64,000 bases of DNA from Nocardia cyriacigeorgica (GCF_029868385.1 NZ_JARWNX010000043.1:239461-303460), one strand, 5' to 3'; counted from the first letter of the stretch, positions 1 to 9,238 are shown. A program made the numbers and translations. Notes: generated by a model from the sequence alone, not told the origin.

Positions 1-261
1 ATCCTCGCCGGACGCCCCGCCGATCGGGAACCCGATCCGCGCACCCATGAGGGCTACCACTGGCTCTACGTGCTCAACGGCAAACTGCGCCTCATCCTCG
101 GCGACCGGGACATGGTGCTCACCGCGGGTGAGGTCGCCGAATTCGACACCCACCTACCGCATTGGTTCGGCAATGCCGACGACAATCCTGTCGAATACCT
201 GAGCATCTACGGACCGCAGGGCGAGCGTTTCCATATCAGGGCCCGTTACCGGCCCGAATGA
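1..261 (+). CDS. C-terminal part of a cupin-domain protein, probably an XRE-type regulator (5' end outside window)
   Basis: The frame is open from base 1 to a TGA at 259-261 and gives about 86 residues. They form a double-stranded beta-helix (cupin): HEGYHWLYVLNGKLRLILG, then an acidic turn and a FDTHLPHWFG histidine segment. In actinomycetes this sequence type is usually the sensor half of proteins with an N-terminal XRE helix-turn-helix; that half would lie upstream, so the regulator role is inferred. The gene ends exactly where the convergent thiolase gene ends, with no spacer and no obvious hairpin. Confidence 0.75.
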   Translation: MLAGRPADREPDPRTHEGYHWLYVLNGKLRLILGDRDMVLTAGEVAEFDTHLPHWFGNADDNPVEYLSIYGPQGERFHIRARYRPE

Positions 262-1428
262 TCACAGCCGCTCGATGATGGTGGCATTCGCCAAACCGCC
301 TGCCTCGCACATGGTTTGCAGTCCCCAGCGGCCGCCGGTCTGCTCCAGATGATTGACCATGGTGGCCAGGATGCGGGTGCCGGAGGCGCCGAGTGGGTGG
401 CCGAGGGCGATGGCGCCGCCGCGCGGGTTCAGTTTGGCCGGGTCGGCGCCGAGTTCGTGCTGCCACACCAGCGGCGCCGGAGCGAAGGCCTCGTTGACCT
501 CGTAGGCGTCGACGTCATCGATGCTCAGCCCCGCCCGGTCCAAAGCCTTGCGGGTGGCCGGGACCACCGCGGTGAGCATGAGCAGCGGATCGTCGCCCAC
601 GACGGCGAACGAATGGAACCGTGCCCGCGGGCGCAGGCCGAGCTTGTTCGCCATCCGCTCGCTCATGATCAGCGCGGCCGAGGCGCCGTCGGTGAGTGGC
701 GACGAGTTGCCCGCGGTGATCGACCATTCGATCTCCGGGAACCGTTGCCGGTAGGTCTCATCGGTGAAGGCGGGTTTCAGTCCGGCGAGTTTCTCGACGG
801 TCGTCGTGGCGCGAATGGTTTCGTCGGCATCCAGCCGTCCCGCGGTGACCAGTTCACGGTCGAAGCCGCCGGATGCCGCGGTCTCGGCCGCCAATCGGTG
901 TGAGCGGGCGGCGAATTCGTCGAGCCGGGCCCGGTCCAGCTTCCAGCGGGCGGCCAGCAGCTCGGCGGAAATGCCCTGCTGTACCAGGCCTTCCGGATAG
1001 CGCTGGGCGATGGGCCCGCGGTTGGCGTCCTGGCCGGCGGCGTTGGAGAACATCGGCACCCGGCTCATCGATTCGACACCGCAGGCGATCGCGATATCGT
1101 AGGCACCCGATATGACGCCCTGTGCTGCGAAATGCGCCGCCTGCTGACTCGAACCGCACTGCCGGTCCACGGTGGTCGCGGGCACCGATTCCGGGAACCC
1201 CGCCGCCAGCACCGCCGTCCGGCTGATATTGAACGCCTGTTCGCCACTCTGCGTGACACAGCCACCGATCACATCATCGACCAGCCCGGGATCGAGATCA
1301 TTGCGGCCGAGTAGATCCGACAGCACACCCGCCAGCAGTGTGGCCGGATGAACATCGGAAAGCCCGCCACCGGCCTTCCCTCTACCCGACGGGGTACGCA
1401 CGACGTCGACGATGACCGCGGTCTCCAT
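262..1428 (-). CDS. Acetyl-CoA C-acyltransferase (thiolase)
   Basis: A 388-residue thiolase of normal family length. The nucleophile is Cys91 in RQCGSSQQAAH. The C-terminal catalytic elements are NEAFAP, His344 in GHPLGASG and Cys374 in CEAGGLANA. It should cleave or condense acyl-CoAs in beta-oxidation or a related ring/side-chain catabolism; the substrate cannot be told from sequence. I chose the ATG at 1428 over the TTG at 1434 because AGGAG sits 6 nt before the ATG. A perfect palindrome lies about 50 bp upstream, so repression by a local regulator is likely. Confidence 0.9.
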   Translation of the reverse strand: METAVIVDVVRTPSGRGKAGGGLSDVHPATLLAGVLSDLLGRNDLDPGLVDDVIGGCVTQSGEQAFNISRTAVLAAGFPESVPATTVDRQCGSSQQAAHFAAQGVISGAYDIAIACGVESMSRVPMFSNAAGQDANRGPIAQRYPEGLVQQGISAELLAARWKLDRARLDEFAARSHRLAAETAASGGFDRELVTAGRLDADETIRATTTVEKLAGLKPAFTDETYRQRFPEIEWSITAGNSSPLTDGASAALIMSERMANKLGLRPRARFHSFAVVGDDPLLMLTAVVPATRKALDRAGLSIDDVDAYEVNEAFAPAPLVWQHELGADPAKLNPRGGAIALGHPLGASGTRILATMVNHLEQTGGRWGLQTMCEAGGLANATIIERL

Positions 1429-1475
1429 GACCAACTCCTGACTCCGAGCCGACCGGCCAAGTTAATGACCATTCC

Positions 1476-1490
1476 GTGTTAAGTTAACAC
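1476..1490. promoter_or_regulatory. Palindromic operator candidate upstream of the thiolase gene
   Basis: GTGTTAAGTTAACAC is a perfect 15-bp palindrome around a central G, about 50 bp before the thiolase start. A second AAGTTAA lies at 1459-1465. It is AT-rich against a very GC-rich background. The binding factor is not identifiable from the window. Confidence 0.5.
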
Positions 1491-1585
1491 AGATTCGCGG
1501 TCTTCCGGGTCATCGCTTCATCCTCGATGTGGTCTCGGTGATCAGGGTGTTGCCGGTGTAGACGAGGGTCCCGTCGGTGAGATCC

Positions 1586-2464
1586 TCAGGCGCGCACCAC
1601 GATCACCGGGCATTCCACCGAATGCAGCACCGATTCCGAGGTGGAGCCGAGCAGCATGCCGGTGAAGCCGCCCCTGCCGTGGCTGCCGACGATCACAAGC
1701 TGCGCGTTCTCGGATTCGCGCACCAGCGATCGAGCGGGCCGGTCGCGTTCGAGGATGCGCTGCACCTCCACATCGGGATAGCGTTCGGCGTATCCGGCCA
1801 GGGATTCGGCCAGCGTCGCCGCCTCGATGTCCTCGCTGTCCACCCAGTCGAGCATCGGTATGTCCATACCGGTCACATCGGTCCAGGAGTGCAGGGCGGT
1901 CAGCCCCACCTTGCGGCGGGAGGCTTCGTCGAAGGCGAGTTCGATGGCCGGTTCGCTGTTGCGGGTGCCGTCGACGCCGACCAGCACCGGTTTGGCCGCG
2001 GACACCACATCGGTGGCCGACACATCGCGGATCACCGCGACCGGACAGTTCGCATGCCTGGTCACGGCCGTGCTCACCGAACCGAGCAGGCTGCGCCGAT
2101 AGGCGCCGAGCCCACGGCTGCCCACCACCAGCAGCACCGCATCCGCCGAACGTCCGAGCAGATACCCGACGATGCGGCCCTCCACCAATTCGGTCGAGAT
2201 CTCGGGTACCCCGCTCGAGCCCGCGACCTCGGCGGCCTTGGCCAGCGACTGCTCGGCCCGGTGCCGTGATCCGGCGATGTCCTCCGCGGAGAACAGCACG
2301 CTCGGCCGCATATCCGAGGGCAGTTCCGGTGCGGAGACGATGCTGAGGGCCCGCCCCCGCGATGCGGCATCGGCCGCCGCCCAGGCCACCGCGTGCATGG
2401 ATTGCGGTGAACCGTCGACCGCCACCACGATCGGGGCGTCGGCGGGTTTGATCGGTGCGGTCAT
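1586..2464 (-). CDS. Universal stress protein, tandem UspA domains
   Basis: 292 residues with two UspA domains. Each carries the ATP-binding glycine pattern: VVGSRGLGAYRRSLLGSVS in the first, VGSHGRGGFTGMLLGSTS in the second. Proteins of this layout are cytoplasmic nucleotide-binding stress or dormancy factors in mycolic-acid actinomycetes. The ATG overlaps the stop of the upstream USP gene as ATGA (2461-2464), so the two are translationally coupled. Longer in-frame upstream extensions run through the coding frame of the neighbour and were not used. Confidence 0.92.
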   Translation of the reverse strand: MTAPIKPADAPIVVAVDGSPQSMHAVAWAAADAASRGRALSIVSAPELPSDMRPSVLFSAEDIAGSRHRAEQSLAKAAEVAGSSGVPEISTELVEGRIVGYLLGRSADAVLLVVGSRGLGAYRRSLLGSVSTAVTRHANCPVAVIRDVSATDVVSAAKPVLVGVDGTRNSEPAIELAFDEASRRKVGLTALHSWTDVTGMDIPMLDWVDSEDIEAATLAESLAGYAERYPDVEVQRILERDRPARSLVRESENAQLVIVGSHGRGGFTGMLLGSTSESVLHSVECPVIVVRA

Positions 2465-3390
2465 CGGGCGCGTCCTTCCGTGGAATCCTCCGGCCGGACG
2501 ACCATGACGGGGCATCCGGCGTGCTGAACCAGTGAGTTCGATGTGGAGCCGAGCAGTAGACCGGCGAATCCACCGCGCCCGCGGCTGCCGACCACCACCA
2601 ACTGGGCGGTATCGGACCATTCGCGTAGTCGCTCGGTGGGGTTGTCGATATAGGTCTTGCGGGTCACCGCGACATCGGGGTACTTCTCCTGCCATCCGGC
2701 CAGCCGCTCACCCAGCACTTCCTGACCTGCGGTTTCGACCTCGTCTTCGGGCAGTAGCCTGCGCAGTTGTTCGGATTCGAGCCGCCGGTCGTTGTGCACA
2801 TGGATCGCGACCAGATCGGTGCGGCGGACACTCGCCTCGGCGAAGGCCGCGGCGACCGCGGCTTCACTGACCGGGCTCCCGTCCACCCCGACCACCACCG
2901 GGCCCGTCGTCCGGACCGCACCCGCGGCGTCCGCCCGCACGACGATCACCGGGCCGTGCGCACGCGAGACCACCGCGAGCAGCGTCGATCCGATATGACC
3001 GAGAATCCCGACATTCCCGGTGGCACCGAGCACCACCACGTACACCTCGGCGCTCTGCTCGATGAGCAGGGCGCCCGCACTGCCGACCGAGACACGCGTC
3101 GTGACCGACAGCTCGGGTGCCTCCTCGACGGCGACCTGTTCGGCTCGGTCGAGCAGATGCCGTGAGTTCTCCTTCAACGCCTCGAGCAGCGACGAGGTCA
3201 CCCCACCCGCGGTGCTGACCAGCTTCGCGGTGCCGACCAACTCCATACCGTGCGCCAACCGCAGCCCCCGCCCACGCTCGGCCGCGAACCGGGCCGCCCA
3301 CCGCACCGCCACCAACGCCCCCGCCGACCCATCGATGCCGACGACCACATCCGTGGATCGGTCACGGCGGTTGTCTATCGGTTCCGACAT
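2461..3390 (-). CDS. Universal stress protein, tandem UspA domains
   Basis: 309 residues, first gene of a two-gene USP operon. It has two UspA domains with glycine-rich nucleotide-binding loops (LGATGNVGILGHIGSTL and VGSRGRGGFAGLLLGSTS). The start ATG at 3390 is preceded by GGAGG 6 nt upstream. It is divergent from glutamate decarboxylase, and the shared 286-bp intergenic region suggests joint stress control. The two USPs are paralogues, probably from a local duplication (inference). Confidence 0.92.
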   Translation of the reverse strand: MSEPIDNRRDRSTDVVVGIDGSAGALVAVRWAARFAAERGRGLRLAHGMELVGTAKLVSTAGGVTSSLLEALKENSRHLLDRAEQVAVEEAPELSVTTRVSVGSAGALLIEQSAEVYVVVLGATGNVGILGHIGSTLLAVVSRAHGPVIVVRADAAGAVRTTGPVVVGVDGSPVSEAAVAAAFAEASVRRTDLVAIHVHNDRRLESEQLRRLLPEDEVETAGQEVLGERLAGWQEKYPDVAVTRKTYIDNPTERLREWSDTAQLVVVGSRGRGGFAGLLLGSTSNSLVQHAGCPVMVVRPEDSTEGRAR

Positions 3391-3676
3391 GTTCGGCCTC
3401 CGGTGTTCGGGCCGGACCGGGCGAGCATCCGACCGGGTGCTGCGGCCCACCTCCGCTGGGTGCCGCAGCGCCAAGCCTGTCCCGGCCGCTCACCGCGATC
3501 AAGGGCCGAAGGTCGCTTTCCCTCGATCGTTTTCGGAAGGTTATCCACCTGGGTGCGCCGGGAATCGGCTGGGATCGGACCGGCGGGTGTGCCGGAACGG
3601 CCGCTGCGCGGACCACGTTCGTGGCATGCTGGCACGGGTCATGCGGTTCAAACATCACACGATGTGTGGAGGTCCG

Positions 3677-5056
3677 ATGGCTACCTCACGCGATGCCGAC
3701 GACTTGTTCGCGCTCCCGGCGTTCGGGCGCAGCGCGCCGAAGGCCGGTTTTCCCGAACCGGAACTGCTGCCGCAGGTCGCCTACGAGATCGTGCACGATG
3801 AGTTGGCCCTCGATGGTGTCTCGCGGATGAATCTGGCCACCTTCTGTACGACGTGGATCGATGATCAGGCGCGGCGGCTGATGTTCGAGTCGATCGATAA
3901 GAACATCGTGGACAAGGACGAGTATCCGCAGACCGCCGAACTCGAGCATCGTGCGGTGCGGATGGTGGCCGATCTGTGGTGCGCGCCCGATCCGGCCGCG
4001 ACCCTCGGTACGTCGACCATCGGTTCGAGTGAGGCGGCGATGCTCGGCGGGCTCGCGGCCAAATTCCGGTGGCGTGCCAGAGGCGGCGGGACCGGGATGC
4101 CGAATTTCGTCTGTGGGCCGGTGCAGGTGTGCTGGGAGAAGTTCGCGCGCTATTTCGATGTGGAGATCCGCCAGATCCCGTTGCGCGGTGACCGATACAC
4201 CATGCATCCCGACGATGTCGCCGCCCACTGTGATGAGAACACGATCATGGTGGTGCCCACGTTCGGGCAGACGTTCACCGGTCTGTTCGAGGATGTGGTG
4301 GGAATCAGTAAGGCGCTCGACGATATCCAGGCCGCCACCGGACTCGATATCCCGATCCATGTCGACGCGGCCAGTGGCGGCTTCCTCGCCCCGTTCACCG
4401 CACCGGAGTTGGTGTGGGATTTCCGGTTGCCGCGGGTGAAGTCGATCAATGCCTCCGGGCACAAGACCGGTCTGGCGCCGCTCGGTGTGGGCTGGGCGAT
4501 CTGGCGTGAAGCCGCCGATCTGCCCGACGAACTGATCTTCGACGTCGACTATCTCGGCGGCAGTATGGCCACGTTCAATCTGAACTTCTCCCGGCCCGGC
4601 GGTCAGGCCATCACGCAGTACTACGAATTCATCCGGCTCGGCCGCATCGGCTACACGAAGTTGCAGGCGGCGATCTACCAGGTGGCACGTCATCTCGCCG
4701 AGGGTCTGGCCGAACTCGGCCCGTTCGAACTCATCCATGCCGGTGATCCCGGTCGCGGCATCACCGCGGTCTCCTGGCGTCTCGGCGGCGATCCGGGGTT
4801 CAACCTCTACGAACTCTCCGACCGGCTGCGCGCGCGTGGCTGGCTCATCGCGGCGTATCCGTTGCCCGACGATCGCGGCGATGAGGTGATCATGCGAGCG
4901 GTGCTGCGGCACGGCTTCACTCACGACATGGTCGACCTCCTGCTGGCGGATGTCCGGCGCGGTATCGACCACCTGACGGTGCATCCGCAATCGGTGCCGC
5001 TCACCCGGCACGATGCGGGCGGTTTCACCCACGACGCGACCCCGGCGGTGCCCTGA
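3677..5056 (+). CDS. gadB: Glutamate decarboxylase
   Basis: 459 residues, the usual length for bacterial GadA/GadB. It is a PLP enzyme that converts L-glutamate to GABA and CO2, consuming a proton. The PLP lysine is Lys263 in SINASGHKTG. HVDAASGGF supplies the aspartate that pairs with the PLP ring nitrogen. The start chosen is the ATG with GGAGG four bases upstream; an in-frame ATG at 3662 lacks a ribosome site. No glutamate/GABA antiporter is adjacent, so a complete acid-resistance operon is not present here. Position beside two USP genes suggests a stress role. Confidence 0.93.
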   Translation: MATSRDADDLFALPAFGRSAPKAGFPEPELLPQVAYEIVHDELALDGVSRMNLATFCTTWIDDQARRLMFESIDKNIVDKDEYPQTAELEHRAVRMVADLWCAPDPAATLGTSTIGSSEAAMLGGLAAKFRWRARGGGTGMPNFVCGPVQVCWEKFARYFDVEIRQIPLRGDRYTMHPDDVAAHCDENTIMVVPTFGQTFTGLFEDVVGISKALDDIQAATGLDIPIHVDAASGGFLAPFTAPELVWDFRLPRVKSINASGHKTGLAPLGVGWAIWREAADLPDELIFDVDYLGGSMATFNLNFSRPGGQAITQYYEFIRLGRIGYTKLQAAIYQVARHLAEGLAELGPFELIHAGDPGRGITAVSWRLGGDPGFNLYELSDRLRARGWLIAAYPLPDDRGDEVIMRAVLRHGFTHDMVDLLLADVRRGIDHLTVHPQSVPLTRHDAGGFTHDATPAVP

Positions 5057-5072
5057 GACCCGACGCGGCGGT

Positions 5073-6968
5073 TCAGCGATGCGGACCCAGCTCCCAGAGT
5101 CGGATCGTATTGTCCTCGGCTCCGGCGGCCAGCAGCGTGCCGTCCGGGCTGAAGGCGACCGACAACGCACGCCCGGACGAGACGGTGAGCGGTTGCTCCA
5201 GCGATTTTCGGGTTCGCGCGTCCCACAGGCGAACCGTGCCGTCGGCGTGCGCGCTGGCGAAGAGCGCGCCGTCGGGACTCGCGGCGACCGATTCGACACC
5301 GGCGGCGGCGATCGGCTCGATCAGGTTTCCGCTGGGTAGTTCGATGTGCCGCTCCACATTCCAGAAGCGGACCGTGCTGTCACCGGAGACGAGCGTCGTG
5401 CCGTCCGGGCCGAACGCGACCGCGTGGCAGGCCTGATCGCCGGTGAGCGGTGGTCCGATGGGTGCTCCGGTGTCGATATCCCAGAGCCGTATGGTCGCGT
5501 CCCAGCCCGCGGAGGCCAGGGTGGTGCCGTTCGGGCTGATGGCCACCGCATCCACATAGTCGCCGTGGTCGGTCAACGCCGGGCCGATCTGCTGTCCGGT
5601 GGACACGTCCCAGATTCTGATCGTTTTATCCCAGCTGCCGGAGACGAGCCGGCCGCCATCGGGATGGAAGGCGGCGGTCACGATCATATCGGTGTGCCCG
5701 GTGAACGGTGGTCCGATCGTCTCGCCGGTCTCGGCGCGGACCAGTCGCAGATCGTGCCGGTCCTCGACGGCCACGATGGTGCCGGTTGGATCGAATGCGC
5801 GGATCACCTGTCCGCGGGATATTTCCCTGATCGCACGTCTGGCCTGCGCATTCCATATATTTCTGCCACCGGCCACCTTGCCGCTGTTCGAGCTGAACAC
5901 GACCGCGTCCGGCGTGCTCCCCGCGGGCAGGTCGGTGATTTCGGTGGCGAGCGGTCGCTGCGGGTCCGGTGTGTGCGTGGGGCCCGCGCCGGATGCCTCG
6001 TCCTCGGATCGAAGGGCGAGCGTCGCGGCGGTGGCGGCGACCGCGATCGCCGGTACCGCGATGGCGGCACCGGCCAATAACCGACGTCGCGAAACATTTC
6101 GCGCTGCCATCGGCGGGAGGTCGACGAGTTCGGTTGTCCTGTCGTCGGATTCGGCGAGTTCGAGTTCGGCCGCGGCCGCCAGCTCGCCGCAGCTGTCGTA
6201 GCGGAGACTCGGGTCCTTGGCGAGGGCGACCGCGATGACCTCATCGAATCCGGCCGGTATGTCCGGGCGCAGTTCGCTGGGCCGCGGCGGTTGCGCGGTG
6301 AGATGCGCCGCGACCACCGCCGCCTGGTCGGAGCGCGTGAATGGCGGTGTGCCGATGATGAGTTCGTACAGTGTGCATCCGAGTGCGTAGACATCGGCGC
6401 GGTGATCGATCTGCTCGCCCCGGAAGCGTTCCGGCGCGGTGTAGGCGAGGGTCATGAGCAGACCCGAGCGGGTGACCGTGTGATCGACGGTGCGCGCGAT
6501 CCCGAAGTCGGTGAGCAGTGCCCGTCCGGTGGCATGTTCGATGAGTATGTTCGCGGGCTTCACATCTCGATGGAGCACGCCCGCATGGTGCGCGTAGTCG
6601 AGTCCGTCGGCGATATCGCTGAGCAACGCGACCGCGCGGGCCGCAGACAAGGGTCCATTCGTGCGCAGCAGCGCTGCCGCATCCTGACCCTCGATGAACT
6701 TCATGGCGACCCACATCGGCGTCGCGCCCGGTGCGCTGCGGTCGTACACCGGCACGATATTGGGATGGTCCAACCGGGCCGCGAGGTCGACCTCGCGTTC
6801 GAAGCCGGTGGCGGTGCGCGGGTCGGCACCATGGTCGGGTAGTACTTTCAGCGCCACCAGCCGGTCCATTCGCGGATGGCGCGCCAGATAGACCGTGCCC
6901 ATCCCGCCGCTGCCGAGTACGCGATCGATCCGGTATCCGGCGATGACCGTCTCCGGTGTGCTGCTCAC
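5073..6968 (-). CDS. Membrane-anchored Ser/Thr protein kinase with WD40 beta-propeller
   Basis: 631 residues. The N-terminal kinase domain (about 1-275) has the glycine loop GSGGMGTVY, Lys41 in VALKVL, HRDVKPAN with catalytic Asp135, and DFGIA. An acidic linker and RRR precede one membrane span (about 295-318, rich in Ala/Val). Residues 350-631 are WD40 repeats with recurring FSPDGT and IRLWD units. By analogy with PknD-like kinases, the kinase is inside and the propeller outside the membrane as sensor. The start is a GTG with GGGGAGG 8 nt upstream. It is convergent with gadB with a 16-bp gap. Confidence 0.92.
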   Translation of the reverse strand: MSSTPETVIAGYRIDRVLGSGGMGTVYLARHPRMDRLVALKVLPDHGADPRTATGFEREVDLAARLDHPNIVPVYDRSAPGATPMWVAMKFIEGQDAAALLRTNGPLSAARAVALLSDIADGLDYAHHAGVLHRDVKPANILIEHATGRALLTDFGIARTVDHTVTRSGLLMTLAYTAPERFRGEQIDHRADVYALGCTLYELIIGTPPFTRSDQAAVVAAHLTAQPPRPSELRPDIPAGFDEVIAVALAKDPSLRYDSCGELAAAAELELAESDDRTTELVDLPPMAARNVSRRRLLAGAAIAVPAIAVAATAATLALRSEDEASGAGPTHTPDPQRPLATEITDLPAGSTPDAVVFSSNSGKVAGGRNIWNAQARRAIREISRGQVIRAFDPTGTIVAVEDRHDLRLVRAETGETIGPPFTGHTDMIVTAAFHPDGGRLVSGSWDKTIRIWDVSTGQQIGPALTDHGDYVDAVAISPNGTTLASAGWDATIRLWDIDTGAPIGPPLTGDQACHAVAFGPDGTTLVSGDSTVRFWNVERHIELPSGNLIEPIAAAGVESVAASPDGALFASAHADGTVRLWDARTRKSLEQPLTVSSGRALSVAFSPDGTLLAAGAEDNTIRLWELGPHR

Positions 6969-7147
6969 CTCTGCTACCTCCCCGATTCGCCGGCCGCATC
7001 CATGGGCGTCGACCGGCCCTGAAGGTACCCCGAGTGCGGCTGGCTGGGCAGCGCGAATGCGATATCGCGGGTAGGGCGCTTGGCGCGCCGGTCTATCGGA
7101 ATGGGTTCGGCGGCGCGCGGTATGCGTCGTCGGCCACCTCTTTCAGC

Positions 7148-7185
7148 CTTGTTGAAGCTTCCGCTATGCTTCAGTCTTGCTGAAG
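7148..7185. promoter_or_regulatory. Repeated-element operator candidate before the HD-domain remnant
   Basis: CTTGTTGAAG (7148-7157) and CTTGCTGAAG (7176-7185) are near-identical direct repeats. CTTCAG-TCTTG-CTGAAG (7169-7185) is a perfect inverted repeat that includes the second copy. The block lies about 80 bp before the start at 7264. This looks like a two-site repressor operator; no regulator for it is adjacent. Confidence 0.45.
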
Positions 7186-7263
7186 GTTGTGCCTGCTCGA
7201 CCACGCTTCGGACGGGCACACGTCGGTATGGGCCGAACGGCCTCTCTCGAGATCGGAGCATTC

Positions 7264-7613
7264 ATGGACACCTCTCACCGCACCGCGTTCGGCGCCGCCG
7301 GGTCGACCGGCGTCGCAGCGCCGCCCGAGACCACGGCAGCGGCGCGCACCGATGCGCTCGCGCTGCCGTCATCGCCGATAGCGGTGGCGGCGCGACAACT
7401 GATCGATGCCGCCCTCACCGCGCCGGTGCGCAATCACAGCATCCGCGGCTTTCTCTTCGGGCCCTCACCGACGTTATCGAAGCCCAGACGCTCGCCGATC
7501 CACGCAAAGCCTTTCCCACCACCCTCGCCGGGGAGATCGTGCATCAGCGCCATCCGGAACTGCCCTATCCGACCTGGGACGAGATCATCGCGTCCGGCGG
7601 CTGGGGCGACTGA
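7264..7613 (+). pseudogene. HD-domain (cyanamide hydratase-like) gene with internal deletion and frame change
   Basis: From the ATG at 7264 (GGAG 5 nt upstream) one frame encodes about 66 residues typical of the start of HD-domain proteins, including SSPIAVAARQLIDAAL and NHSIRGFLFG. Near 7462 this family-like sequence stops. A different frame then gives ALTDVIEAQTLADPRK and the ending YPTWDEIIASGGWGD up to the TGA at 7613, which resembles the C-terminus of the same family. The central part with the metal-binding HD residues is absent. I read this as a deletion of several hundred bases; family membership is from memory of the motif pattern. Confidence 0.6.
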
Positions 7614-7668
7614 GCGGCCGCTGCCTGAAGTAGGCTGACGCCCTCCAGCTCACCACGGGAAAGAGACC

Positions 7669-7980
7669 ATGTCGAAGTTCGAGAATGTCAGCGTCGCGAA
7701 GAAGGCCAACGTCTACTTCGACGGTAAATGCGTCAGCTACAGCCTCGAGCTGCCCGACGGCACCAGCAAGTCGGTCGGCGTCATCCAGCCGGCCACCCTG
7801 ACCTTCGGCACAGCCGCGCCCGAGGTCATGGAGTTGATCGAGGGCGAATGTGCGGTCACCTTCGCCGGTGCGGATGAGGCCGTGGTCTACCGGGCGGGCG
7901 AATCGTTCTCCGTGCCCGGTGACAGCTCCTTCGAGATCGAGGTGCGCGAAACCATGCACTACGTCTGCCACTACGGATAG
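7669..7980 (+). CDS. ppnP: Pyrimidine/purine nucleoside phosphorylase (DUF1255 cupin)
   Basis: 103 residues, a single small cupin matching the PpnP/YaiE family in length and pattern: SVGVIQPATLTFGTAAPEVM near the middle and the ending ETMHYVCHYG. The family cleaves several nucleosides with phosphate to the free base and ribose-1-phosphate. The ATG at 7669 follows a purine-rich GGGAAAGAGA. It stands alone between the HD-domain remnant and a convergent PucR regulator, so its promoter is probably its own. Confidence 0.9.
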   Translation: MSKFENVSVAKKANVYFDGKCVSYSLELPDGTSKSVGVIQPATLTFGTAAPEVMELIEGECAVTFAGADEAVVYRAGESFSVPGDSSFEIEVRETMHYVCHYG

Positions 7981-8023
7981 TGCTCACGCCGCACCTGCCG
8001 TCGCACGAGACATTCGGGCGCTG

Positions 8024-9238
8024 CTATGCCGAAGCGCCGGTCGGCGCGGGATCGGGCCCGAGAAGGGTGACGGCCTGTAGCGCGAGATGGAGTTCGGCCG
8101 ACTGGACCGGGTCGGCCGTATCGCGGCCGGTGAGGTCGCGGATCTTGCGTAGCCGGTAGCGCACGGTATTGCGATGACAATGCAGCTGTTCGGCGGCCGC
8201 GGCAGTCGAACCATGGCACTGGTACCAGGCCCGCAATGCCACGATCAGGTCGTCGCGTTCGGGTGCGGGCAGGCGCAGCACCGGCCCGAGGATCTGGGTC
8301 GCGGCCTGTCGGCTCGCCTCCGGCAGCATCACCAGCAGATGCGCGACCGGGTCGTCACCGAATCGGACGGCCCCGCGTGAATCCGTGCGTGCGCTGCGGG
8401 CGGCGAGGCGGGCTTCGGCCAGTGCGCCGGGTATGGCCTGGGGACTGGTGAAACTCGTACTCACGCCGATTCGTCCGCCTACCAGGCCCGCCAGCTTCGC
8501 CAGCACACGGTCGATCGCCGCGGACGATCCGGTGCACAACAGTCCGGCATGGGTATCGACCTGTGAATCCCAGACCGACCGCGCCCCGGCATCCTGCATC
8601 GCGGTGACGAGGTTGCCGGGCAAGGTGGCGCCGGGATCATCGGTCTCGATCGAGACCACCGCATAGGTTCCGTATTCGGGCAGGCCGAGGGTGCGCAATG
8701 CCGTCAGCGCGCGGGCCGGATTACCGGAATTGTCGTCGAACAGCATGCGGATCAACCGGCTCTGGGCCTGTGCGTCGGCGTGCGCGAGCAGGATCTCCGT
8801 TTCGCGGTAGGCCTCGACCGCGGTGTCGGAGTAGGTGTCGATGAGTTCCCATAACGCGGTGGCGAGGTCGCGCAGCTCGGGATCGCCGGGTTCGGGGGGC
8901 CGTGTGGTCAGCTGCTCCCAGATCAGTCGGCCGCCGAGCCGGAACGCGTGCAACAACGCGGCGATGGGAACGCCCCGCTCGGCTTTGAGTCGTCCGACCG
9001 CACGCGCGGGTTGTAACCGTACGGGCTCGAGACCACCGAGCGCGCCGATGATCGCGGTCAGATTGGTCAGGCAGGCCTCGCGGAGTTCCTCGGCGGTGAG
9101 CAGGCCGGGCTCGCCGTAGGAGCGGTCGGCGGCGATGATCCGGGTGACCAGCTCGTCGGACAACGTCGCGACTCGCTCGAGCAGATCCAGGGCGGGTCGG
9201 GCAGTGGGCGTCGGAACTGTTTGCGATGGTGCGGCCAC
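8024..9238 (-). CDS. PucR/CdaR-type helix-turn-helix transcriptional regulator
   Basis: 404 residues. The C-terminus holds the PucR-family DNA-binding helix-turn-helix (CHGSTAAAAEQLHCHRNTV followed by RYRLRKI). The middle (about 170-290) has the degenerate GGDEF-like fold typical of CdaR/PucR proteins, and the N-terminal 160 residues are helical. Start is a GTG; no strong ribosome site is visible. It is divergent from an aldehyde dehydrogenase/GMC oxidoreductase pair, and PucR-like regulators usually sense a catabolic substrate and act on the neighbouring operon, so control of that pair is the likely role. Confidence 0.88.
   Translation of the reverse strand: MAAPSQTVPTPTARPALDLLERVATLSDELVTRIIAADRSYGEPGLLTAEELREACLTNLTAIIGALGGLEPVRLQPARAVGRLKAERGVPIAALLHAFRLGGRLIWEQLTTRPPEPGDPELRDLATALWELIDTYSDTAVEAYRETEILLAHADAQAQSRLIRMLFDDNSGNPARALTALRTLGLPEYGTYAVVSIETDDPGATLPGNLVTAMQDAGARSVWDSQVDTHAGLLCTGSSAAIDRVLAKLAGLVGGRIGVSTSFTSPQAIPGALAEARLAARSARTDSRGAVRFGDDPVAHLLVMLPEASRQAATQILGPVLRLPAPERDDLIVALRAWYQCHGSTAAAAEQLHCHRNTVRYRLRKIRDLTGRDTADPVQSAELHLALQAVTLLGPDPAPTGASA

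Noticed and set aside
3391..3676. DosR-type box between the USP and gadB genes
   Set aside because: The nearest match (GGGCCGAAGGTC near 3505) lacks the dyad of the GGGAC-N4-GTCCC core.
3686..5299. 537-codon open frame antisense to glutamate decarboxylase
   Set aside because: It is Arg/Pro-rich, mirrors the codon pattern of gadB and has no domain or ribosome site.
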